The notes beneath the pieces were generated by a model. The model saw only the letters and a list, made by a program, of their open reading frames with translations, did not search any database and was not told where the DNA came from. The translations under genes and the position numbers were made by a program. From the NCBI GenBank assembly GCA_001297265.1, contig LIHB01000003.1:163580-227579 (forward strand): 64,000 nt of DNA, given 5' to 3'. Origin of the DNA: Mycosphaerella arachidis (lineage: Eukaryota; Ascomycota; Dothideomycetes; Mycosphaerellales; Mycosphaerellaceae). Positions 43,689-53,998 of this stretch are shown piece after piece. Every line of letters begins with the position of its first letter. Position 1 is the first letter of the stretch.

Positions 43689-46600
43689 CTACCGTCTAAA
43701 GGCAGCAGCAATATCCGCTTTGGAGAAATCAATAATCACCTCTTTCTCGCCCTCCGTGTCAGGGTACACCTGCTGCTTCAACTTCTCTATTCGATCCAGC
43801 GTCCGTTCATATTCCTTCTCGCACTCCTTGGACACGAAACCGACCAGGTTTCTGGACACAGCTTCGCTGTCTTCAGCATCGCCGAAATGCTTCTCGATAC
43901 GTTTCCGCAAAGTGTCGATGTCGCGGCGCACAGTCTTTCCGTCGTACCGTTCTGAGAGTAAGTGTCGTAAGGTCTTTCTGCTGTAGCTTGGTCGAGAAGA
44001 GACGCTAGTAGGACTCTGGTTGTTGCTGGTGAGGATAGCATCAGTAGACTCGAGGAAGTCCTGCTTCACGTTAGTCATATGCGCATAGCCCAAAAGTATT
44101 GAGATGACTTACCAGCAGCTTCCCCAGCGGTCTTCGAATGACTCTCAGTACGTAGCCACTCAAAGCGTCCGCTCTTTCCTTCTGCGCCTTCTCTTTCCAA
44201 TCTGCGAGCACTCCTTGCCTACCACCGTCCTCGACTTCTTCGATGTAGTGGTTCATGTTCTCGATCAGTAGAATGTGATAGTTGAGCATCTCCTTGTCCT
44301 CTGGATCATCGGCACCTTGGACGGTACCCTTGACGGGCGCGCCAGCGACCGGGCTTTCCTTCGCAATGACTTTGAGACTATCAAACATCGCCCGGTTAAG
44401 CCTGTCGTACGCGTCATCCACGAGCCTCCTCACCTCGAGCACGCAATCGGCCGGACCGTCGTAGTCGGTACCTGCCACGGTCGCGAAAGAATTCTCCACG
44501 TAATTGGAGAATTGCGGAAATATCTTAATGAAAGCGATAACGCCCTTGCGCTTTTTGATCTTCACTTTTGTGTCTTCGATCGCCCGAATTTGCTCCTCCA
44601 CAAACTTGCTGAACCTTGTCTGTAGCTTGTCGAACAGTTCAGTCACCAAGTGTTGCAGATACTCCTGGTTCGACTCTCGCAGGTAGAAGGCGTGCTTGCC
44701 TAGGCTAGCCATGACTCCCACACCCTGGATTGGGTCTTCCGAAATGCTCCAGTTCAGCATTGCATCGAGTTCTCGACCAAAGAAGCCGAAGATCTCGCCC
44801 ATAGTATTTGTCACCAGGCCAGCAAGGTGGCGGTCTGGATCTGTCGGCTTTGGTCTGCGGAGGTCCGTGCCTCGTCTGGCACTGGGTGAAGCAGACGACA
44901 CCGCGTCGATAAAATCCTGGGCTTCCAAAGAGTTGGCATGGAACAGCTCCACGAAGAAGTTCTGCTCTTCACTGATCTTTGGTGCCATGTCGTCCATTGC
45001 TAGTGCGAATGCCTCAGATCGACTCATTGTGCCCGGCTGCTTGCGTTCCGGAGCATGCGACTTGTCAGCACCTAATGGGTTACGCAGCGTCTTTGCAAGT
45101 GTCTGTGATCGCTTGACTGTGATCTTTCGAGCGGTGGATGCCAAACCTCCACCCGCCGGATGCTCCTCCTTCTCTTGAGCGGTGAAGAGGATATCAGTTT
45201 CATCACCTGTACTTGCCCTCGCGGCGCGTTTCATGTTCGAAATGTTCTCCTTGAAAGCATCTGTGTAGAGAACAGTAGCGCGAGTGTAGTACATGCGTTG
45301 CAATGTCTGCCAGGCCGGCGGATTGACCTCCTTCGTAAAGAGGATGAGTGGGCTGTACATCCACAACCCGTTACGCACCTCCGTCACAGCGTCAGGGTTG
45401 AGCTTGGCTAGTCCTCCTGCACGTGGAGTGTGCAGCATGCGACCTTTAGCCGAGTTTGTTGTCAAAGTGAACTTGGTGTCAAGGAATTGCATCAAGCGTT
45501 TGCAGAACTCATTACTTTCTCGATCGTAGGTGACCTTCTTCTCACGCAGCGCAATCATGTTGGCAGTCTCATTATCATCGAAGCCTCCGCGCGATCTTGG
45601 TCGACCGTGTGAACCCTTGCCCATTGTCGGGTCCATGGTGAGCATCGCTTGATATAGCTTGACGAGGCTGCTTTCGACTTGATCAAGGCCTTGCGGATCG
45701 GATAGATCACCATAGCGAAGTGGTTCCATTGTGTTACGATCGAGTGACATGGTATCCACCAAACCTTGCAGCTCGGATTGCAACAGCTTCTGGTTAGCGG
45801 ACTGCACCTGAAGACCCTGAGATTGTGCTTCGATGAAGGCGATATCATCGTTCAGAGAGCTCAGCTCGACATGGTAAAGAGTCAGCAGGCCTTCAAGTTC
45901 ATCACACTCTGCGATAGCTTTATCAAGTAAACTTTCGACATGAGACACTCGCTCGTCTCTTGCTGCGTCAGTATGGGAGAGCCAGGATCCAGCCTCAACC
46001 CGCCCTTGTTCTCGGCGAATGTCGTTTTCCAATGCGGCAAGCTGTTTCGGCTGTAGGACTTCTGTATTCCAGCCAAACTCTGAGAGCATAAATTCAAAAT
46101 CAAGTCCTTTACCATCAAGAAGAGACCTGTCAATGCCAAGTGAAGCGATGTATTTCTCCTGCTGCGCGCTTCTCCGCTTAATCTTGACCTGTGGCTGGCG
46201 TATTTGCCTCTGTTCGATGACTTTCCCTACCGATTCTGGCTCAGGCGTTGGCTGGAGATGAGTGGTCGTATCAAACAGCTCCACGCTTTGTCGTACATTC
46301 CTTGCAGTAGGCAAGTCTCGCGCAGGTGTCTGCGGTGAACTTATCTCGACCGTGGGTGGGGTGGGAGGTAGTTCTTCTTGTGGCTGCTTGACCGCAAAGT
46401 CCTGGTCTGGGGCACGGTCTGTGATTGGCGTCGCAGGAGGCTGATCCGCTTGAACCTGCTTCTCGCGAGTCGAAGGTCGAGGCACAACTCCAGTGATACC
46501 GTCAGGCTCACCACCGCGCTCGGCCTTTGCTCGCAAAATTGCTTCCGCTGCTCCACCAGGTCGCGGCTTGAAAGCGTTTGACGCATTGGCCGCCTTCCTG

Positions 46601-48594
46601 AAACGATCCGCAATCGCTCGCTTCTTGAACATTGGCCCAAGACCAGGACGATACTGCTCTTCCTCTGTCATCTCCTCCCCAGGAGTCTGTGCAGGACTGA
46701 CATCAGGAGTTTCGTCTCGGAGTTGCGATATGCCCAAGGCGGTTGGTCTTGCCGCCTTCGAGTCGGATCTGGGCTGTTCTGGCATTTGCTGTGAACCTTC
46801 CACGTGTTGTGATCCAACCGCCTGGGCAGCAATTTCACGCGCTGACTTTGCGGCATTCAAAGGAGCAGGCCGAAGATCAATGCTGGCCTCCGATCCCTTG
46901 CGCTCAGGCTCGAAGTCAACAGGCGGGCGGAAGTTTGAGCGTCGCGAAGTGGGAGGATCCTCGGTCTGTGCAATCTGTGGTGTGGGAAAACCTTCGCTCT
47001 GCTCGACAGCTGGAGAATGTGCCGCTTTGGAATGCTCTGGACCCCAATAAAATGTCAGAGCACCAGCAGCGGCAGCGTCTTCCGGATTGATGCCCTCGGA
47101 TGATTCACTTTGCGCTGTTGGAGGTTGCTTGTCGACCGGTGTTTTGAGCCTACCATTCTGAGCAGATCTGTAGGGCTGTGAAGTTTCTATGAGTGGCAGT
47201 CTGGCTTGTGATGAAGGGTCAGGTGATGTGTCTGGCTGGTAGTTCATGTACCGCTGCCGTGCTTCTCGGAATAGATCTGCACCCGAACTTTGCCCGTTCA
47301 AGCCGGGCGTCTCATGTGCTTGTCTTTCTTCAGAAGCGCCATCGATGTGCTGCATATCTCTAAGCCTTGGAGGACTTTGTGGTTTCATGGGTGGCGGCGC
47401 AGTCCCTGGCCCGGGCAAGCGTGGACTCTTGGTTCGCATTGGTGAATGTGGCGGCATATCATTAGATCTTTGCGTCGGCGCAAACGATGGCGCCCTATGC
47501 TCAGATCCTTGTGCCGGCGATGTTCCTGGTCGTAATTGTGGCGGCATGGCATCTCTGTCATCGCGACTGCGTGAACGCATCTGCTCGGTACTGGCAAAAG
47601 CACGTGGTCCACCAGGCGCGAGAGCTCCAGCATGTTGCTGAGGCAGAGGTGCGCCGCCTCTGCCCGGTGGCTGATCTGAAGGCCGCCGGCTGTTCGGACC
47701 ACTCCCTGGTCTAGCATCACTAATGCTGGGTGGGGGACCTGGACTTTGCCTGTACCGACTACCCTCTCGACTATGATCCCTGGCGGCGAAGGGAGGCTGT
47801 GGAGGCGCTGGAGCTGGGGAGTGACTTGTTTGTCGATCGCCTGGAACAGGAACCTGCTGGCCGGGAGGAGGTGCCTGCTGACCAGCAGAAGGCGGCCCTT
47901 GCGGACCTGGAAAGGAGCCAAGAATCATGGCCTTCTCCCTTTCGTCGAAGCCTTTCAGTTCAGGTATCTGACCCTTGGTGTACTTTCGATAGATCTTGAC
48001 AGCACTTGCGATAAAGAAGTCCTTCTCTTTCGACGTCCCCGCCTGCCAGTAGTAGGGCTTCGTGATGGTGACGGTGAAGCCCACGCTGCCTGCCAACGCT
48101 CGAGCTTGTGCCTCTCTCTCGTTCGCAGCTGGCGTAGCTGGATTCGAATACGATTCAATGGCGGACAGCTCCTCCATGTTCCACGTCTTGCCAATGCTGA
48201 AGCTTCCGTTGTTGTTCTCACGCGCTTTGTGCATACGCACGCGCCCTGTTGACCGCACGGCTATGATGATCAGCCGCGGCTTCTTGTTCGACTCCGAGCT
48301 GTCGGCGGGCGGGGGCGCAGACGGGTACTGCGCATCCTCCGTGATCCGGATGTGGGTGATGTAGCTCTCTGCGAGTTGGCCATTGGCGTCGAGCTTGGAG
48401 AAGCACGACTCGACAATGCGCCGCTTCTCGTCCTCGAATCGCTCTGCGCGAGACATGGATGCAGGTCCTGGCTGTGACTGTTGCGACGTTCCAGGCGAAT
48501 GGGGGCGTTGAATGCCCGTCTGAGGCGTTCCAAGGCGAGTACTGGAGCTCATGCCGCCTGGCATCGAGCCATAGCCATTCGGCGGCCGCGACAT
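43689..48594 (-). CDS. Exocyst subunit Sec3
   Basis: Two exons, 48594-44113 and 44060-43689, give 1617 aa; the 52-nt intron has donor GTAAGT and acceptor CAG, phase 0. Residues about 45-225 form the N-terminal PH-like domain that binds PIP2 and Rho GTPases (RFEDEKRRIVESCFSKLD, KPRLIIIAVRSTGRVRMHKA, KPYYWQAGTSKEKDFFIAS). A Pro, Ser and Gln rich disordered segment of about 550 residues follows. The coiled coil and helical CATCHR rods make up the second half (YIASLGIDRSLLDGKGLDFEFMLSEFGW; ESLLDKAIAECDELEGLL). Sec3 marks sites of secretion and tethers vesicles at the plasma membrane; in hyphae this is the growing tip. Confidence 0.95.
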
Positions 48595-49411
48595 GGTGAG
48601 CCTCGGGTGGCAGAATGACTCCCAGGGAGAACTGCTGCGGAACGCGCCTCCTCGCTTACGTGACTACGGCAGGACGACCATATGCAGTGCGCGACTGCAC
48701 TGTGCACAGGTGACGAGACGGTACGCGGGCTCTCAGACGGGGACTCGTGGATGTGCCGAGTGTAGGGATGCTGTTTCGCAGGCCAGGATGACGCGGTGGG
48801 CGAAGCGGACGTTGCGCAGTGGTAACGCTATGACATGGAGGAAATCATCACAACTCGCTGAATGCGACGCTGTGGATGCGTGTCGTCGTTGCACTGCTGG
48901 TGTTAGGAGTAGTCTAGATAAACTGCCTGCTAGACCATGGACGCGCGGGCCGCTGTGGAACCGAGCATTCAGACTTGGAGGAGGATCCCAACGATACCCA
49001 TATTCCATCACTCTCAAGTTTCAACCTCACCTGCTCATCGATTCTCCAGCCTCCAAGCAACCAGACGCTTCATCTATATGGCTATAGATAGGCCTGAATT
49101 TGGGGGGTAAACCCTGGCCATCTTGGACTTCACCCATCTGATGTGCTTGAAGTGTTCAACATCCATGGTGACATTGGAAGTATGACAGAATTACAGTACG
49201 ACCATGAGAGAGTGAAACATGGATGCCATGGACTTGTAATACCAGACAGTGCGATGCCAGCATTCTCCCGACAAGCTCGATGGGCGCTGTCCGCCTCTAC
49301 GATACCCTGCGACGTCTGTGAACTGCAATAATACGCCTCCCTCCGCCGCATCGACAGTACCTCAAACCAACATGCAAATCTGAGTCAGTATCTCACCAGC
49401 CTGCTCTCCAT
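48595..49411. other. SEC3 upstream region, no gene seen
   Basis: Probable SEC3 promoter plus the 3' flank of the next minus-strand gene. Short frames only. Confidence 0.4.
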
Positions 49412-50110
49412 TCAGACCCACGGACGAAAGGCCTGCGGACGAGCCCAAACGCTTCGATACACCATGACGCCCTTGGAGTTCACCACAAAATACTGCCATC
49501 CAAGTCCATGCGCTCTTGCGTGATCATCGGCAACCTCCAGTGGTATAGGCCTCTCTTCCAGCAGGTGCGCTCCACTGACGTATCCACTAACCACCCAAGC
49601 CTCGTCTGCAATCGTCGCTCGCATCATTCTCTCCGCGTCTGCCTAAGACGTGTAGATGCCTAGCAACCTAGCCAAGTGTACGGGTTGTCCGTCGATATTC
49701 TCGAATTGGTCCATCACGATCCATAAGGTTGCGCCATAGGCGATCCAGTCACCTGCTGGGGCAGTGCCGTCTCGAAGGCCGTTGCGCTGCATGTTGAGCG
49801 CAAAGTATTCCTCGTTGGGCACAGGGTTGAATAGGGGAATTGCTCCTTTCCTGACCATGTCCTGAGCGTACGTGTCCGCGATAATATTCCTTCCAATATT
49901 CCGACCCTGCTCGAATGTGTGTTTCTGCTTCTGGTCCTTATTTGGTACCGTCGTGGCGAGGTGGATAGGACTGTCCCGCCGCGACGCTTCGACATCTTCC
50001 TTCTTTACGGTGTCTGTCGTGGAAGAATGACGAGCCCTTTGTGCAATGAGCTCTTTCATTTCCCTCAAAGCTGACTTCCCGGTTGGATTACCAGGGCGTC
50101 TGTCGGCCAT
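49412..50110 (-). CDS. Hypothetical protein with in-frame TAG or very short intron
   Basis: From the ATG at 50110 the frame runs to a TAG at 49645-49643 and then continues in the same frame, still protein-like (MMRATIADEAWVVSGYVSGA), to a stop at 49412. A 39-nt intron 49681-49643 (donor GTACAC, acceptor TTAG) would remove the TAG and keep phase 0, giving 219 aa; it has no clear branch site and is shorter than the other introns here. Otherwise this is a nonsense mutation. The N-terminal half is charged and helical (SALREMKELIAQRAR). The middle has WIAYGATLWIVMDQFENIDG. No family is recognised. Confidence 0.55.
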
Positions 50111-51045
50111 CTTGCTCAAGTCCGAAGTTCTGATATGTGTATTAGTCGCACAGTCTCCTCGATGGCAGCCAGGCTCACAGACCTTGTATCATGCGTTCCA
50201 ATTGCTGCTGTCGGTATACTGATAAATCAGGGCAATGACGGAGTGGGTCAATATGCCTGGGATACCTGGGAATGCGCTCCAAGGAAGACACTGCAGCCAA
50301 GCCGCCACAACAATAGATTGCCACCTACTTTTCGACGGTAGAAGCGATGAACACAGGAAGCCAACGACTCGAGACTGCCGCAGGAAAAGCTGTATCGACA
50401 GCGCACTTGCCGCAGACGATCGCCCAGGTTTGGGCAGGAGAAAGATTCGATGGCAGGTGTCATTGCCATTGGAGACTCTGGCACAGCTGAGGCCGTTCGA
50501 CGAGCAAGAGGTAGCAGTAGCTCTTGCCGGCCGTTGCGCTGTCTGTCTGTATGGGGAGTCGCTCCTTCATCGCCCCAGACAGAAGTAATGCAACCTGGAA
50601 GGAGCCCAGGGGTGATGTTGAGGTGGAACGGCAGGGACTAAAGGGAGTTTGAACAGCAGCCGGTACCTGCAACTTCGAGCCTTCTCTGCCAGCAACTGAC
50701 GCCTGACTGCGAAATATGGAAGTTGCGTCGAGCAGCCCTTCTAAAAGCGGACAAGACATGGTGAATGCAAAGAGACTGTTCATGAGCTCACTGAGGTATT
50801 AAAACTCGCTTTTCATTCCATATGCATGGCCCTTGGTTCTGTGGCCTACACAAAAGGCTATTACATTATAGCATCGCTCAAACGTCAATCTCTTCTGTAC
50901 TCGTCAACACATCAAAATGGTATCATCGCAGTCCTGTCCAAAGCCTTGCTCATCCTGCGACCTCAAAGTCGTTGCGGCTTAAACGACCGTCTCTCGTGTA
51001 TACGTAAAGTCCCTGCCGAGGGAAAGAGCACACGGGTATGCTGCT
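50111..51045. other. Intergenic, doubtful small frames
   Basis: An ATG-started plus-strand frame at 50235-50588 (117 codons) and a minus-strand one at 50460-50783 overlap each other. Neither has a motif or good context, so neither is annotated as a gene. Confidence 0.35.
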
Positions 51046-51968
51046 TTACATGGCGGCAAGAGCGGCGAGAGCACCCATAGCGAGCATTGGTGCGGCGGTG
51101 ATGATGGCGCCACCAGCGGACGAAGTGCCAGTAGCGGAGTTTGCTGCGTCCTGTGCGGAGCTGCTGGCAGCGTTGGCAGCATCTGTGGCAGAGGACACGG
51201 CAGAGTTCGCGGCGTCAGAGGCAGAGGACACGGCAGAGTTGGCAGCGTCTGATGCAGAGGAAATGGCACCGGAAGCCTCAGAAGCAGCGGAGCTGGTGGC
51301 CGAGCCAATAGCGCCACCAATGCCTCCTGCGCCACCAGTCTCCTCTCCAGAATAGATGGTAGTCGAGCCAGTGGTGGTTGTGAAAGTGGTGTCGGATTGC
51401 GAGACGAGAGCGGTGAGAGCAGATGTGGTGAGGGCCGAGCCAGTCTGCGAGGCGCCGGCGCCCATACCGCCACTCTCGGTCATGGAGGCTCCAGTAGCAC
51501 CGGCAGCTCCAGCGAGGACCGACGAAGCAGCTGCGCTTTGTACGTTTGATGCGGAACCAAGAGCTTCTGCGGACGTGTGTTAGAGTGTGACTGTAGAGAA
51601 CAGGGGATGTTTCAATCTTGGCACTCACGTTGACAGTATTGGACACCGTATGCGACGACCTGTTGGCCGACTGTGCTGCCGCAAGCCTCGTTCGAACAGT
51701 CGCGAAGACCGTATCCGAAGTTCGCGTTACCGCAGAGGCACCCGGCGTCATTGGCCTGGCAGCCGAGGGATTGAGCCTGTCCGAGCATGGAGTTGACACA
51801 GCCGCGCTGCGAAGCCGTCAGTGGTTATTCACCTGGATGCGATGTATGCATATGCTTATTGCAAGCAGAGTTTGAGTGAGTACTCACACCACATTCTGGG
51901 ATGTCGTTGAGGGTGGTCTGGGCAGTCGCGAGAGCGGCGCCAGCGGCGATGAGGATGAAGGTCTTCAT
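51046..51968 (-). CDS. GPI-anchored CFEM protein
   Basis: Exons 51968-51888, 51806-51629 and 51566-51046 give 259 aa; introns of 81 and 62 nt both start GTGAGT. Residues 1-17 are a signal peptide (MKTFILIAAGAALATAQ). The CFEM domain has its eight cysteines at 26, 30, 43, 50, 52, 64, 69 and 85. Asp47, just before AGCLC, stands where Candida haemophores carry the haem-iron ligand. A long Ser/Ala/Thr-rich stalk follows with repeated SSASDAANSAV units, then a C-terminal hydrophobic tail (IITAAPMLAMGALAALAAM) after a small-residue site, as for GPI attachment. CFEM proteins serve in haem uptake, adhesion or plant interaction; which applies here is unknown. Confidence 0.93.
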
Positions 51969-53998
51969 TGTGAAATATTGGTTGATGGATGGATGGAGAG
52001 GTTGGTGATGGGCGTCAGAAGCTTAGTACTGGCTGCTGATATGGTCAATGCTGATGCTTGCTGCTGGGGATGGTGTTGTTGTGTTTGATGTTTGTGGTAT
52101 GCAGGCGGGAGGTGAAGAGGAGGAAGAGGGCGTTTAAAGAAGAATCCCACGAGATGGGACGGGGGTCGTGTAGAGGTAGAACTATCGCGCCTGCGTCAGG
52201 CCTGGACGTCCGCAAGAAAGCGCCTCTCGCCTGTGATCGGCTTCCAACTTCTCCAGCACTTTGCCATGAGCTAAACATCAGGAACGTCCCTCTGTGCCTG
52301 CCAATCTTATTTAAGGTGTGGCGCTAGAAACCACTGCATCCCCATGTATGGCACGGCACAACCGGCTGAGCGACTGCTTCGACTTACAACTACTTGAAGC
52401 ACGCACAGCCCAATCGGCGCGGTTTTCATCGGCATCGCAGCCAAGGTGAGGTTATTGGCACGGGTGGCACGGTGGGACAGATCATGCAAATTCGGTCAAT
52501 CTTGCTTGCATTCCAGGATCGCGTGCAAGATGCGCGCGCGACCCGACGTCACATTTCCTGGACCATTGGAACTCTCATACAACTCACTGCTTAGTCCATC
52601 CGTCGTCACTAGAGTGTGGCGGGAGCTGCACCAACCTCCTACCTGCTGAGACTCTCTGCGAAACAGGTCGTCAGCCACACACAGGTTGCGCATCCTCCAA
52701 TAATCTGCCATGGAGCTTGCCGAAAACACGTTCTGGCGGGCGCTTGCCAGCAAACGCCTGCCAGGATCTGTCTACTTGTGCCTAGGTAGTTTCTTCAGGT
52801 GAAGATCTCCCTCGACGCAGCTGGAAAGCTCGCTCTGTGGCGTAGTACCTAGCCTCTTGACTCTCGGGAACTCATTTCCCAGGAACGCGAGTCGCACACT
52901 CCGAAAGGCGCGTGTAGCACTTTCATCAAACAGATTGCACTTTCTCCTTTTCCTTCCGACGAGTCACAAGCAAACACGGCAGACGATGAAGCAGCACACA
53001 AAGCGCAACAACGCTTGTCGCCATCGGCGAATGTACAGCATTCGCTTGCCGTTGATTGTGCGCCTTCCTCGCAAATCCAACGTCCTACACATCTGTCGTT
53101 TTCGCGCGCGCTGTAGTCCTAATGCCGCATTGAGGCCTATTTATGGTCCACAAAGTTTCGCTCCAAGCCGGCTTGCGACTCGATAGAGTTCATCGTATTT
53201 ATGAGGAAGCCAGTCGCGAGACAGAAGCACCGTTGTCACCGCAACGTTCTCAACCGCTATCGTGATCCGCCTATAGTCGCAGGCACCGGACGAATTGTCA
53301 TGCAAATTGAATGCAGCTGACGGAAGAGAAACACGGTGCCGACAAGATTGTCAACCACTGACCCCTCGGTAGGTTTGCTTGTAATAGACTAAGTTAGTGC
53401 GAATTGAAGTAAACAAGAAATGCTACAGGAGTGTCCTGTTGACCTCCAGCGTCGAGAAGCGAAGTGACCAGCGAAGGATCATTGAAGCCACCTGATGCAC
53501 GTAAAAGTCAATAATCTGCTGTCGCTCGTTGCTACGGCATCGGCAAAGGTCTAGACTTCGTACACCAATTGCAAAAGCACATGTAGACGATGACGCAGAT
53601 AGAGAGCGTTTCTCTTCATTGCAGCTGTACGATGACAATCATAAGACTACCTGGTGCACAGCCATCTTGAAGGATCTCGACTCGGCTAGGCTATACAGAT
53701 CCGAGCGTCCAATGAGAGCTCACATCGCTACTAGACGCACCTCACACCAGCAACTGCCGAACGAGTTCTAGACTGCGCAGTCGTTGCAATTGTTTGCATG
53801 TGCATAAGATACACCGAATCTCGATCGCAAGATCTTGGAAGGTGACATTTGATCACGCGTTTGAAGCGCGCACGGTAGAGCAGCTCAACAGCAGTCCATC
53901 GGCGGGCCCGACGACCTGGTTGTGAGATCACTTGCCCATAAACTTATCGTGGCCGTGTATCGCCCTGAACATCGCGACTGACCCGCCTGCTTCACCAA
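51969..53998. other. Two-kilobase intergenic stretch
   Basis: The first 300 bp are the CFEM promoter side, with a TTTAAA box near 52134. Beyond that I see no gene, repeat or RNA on either strand. Confidence 0.4.

Noticed and set aside
50235..50783. Overlapping plus- and minus-strand frames of more than 100 codons
   Set aside because: They are mutually exclusive, have no motif, and frames of this length are common by chance at this base composition.
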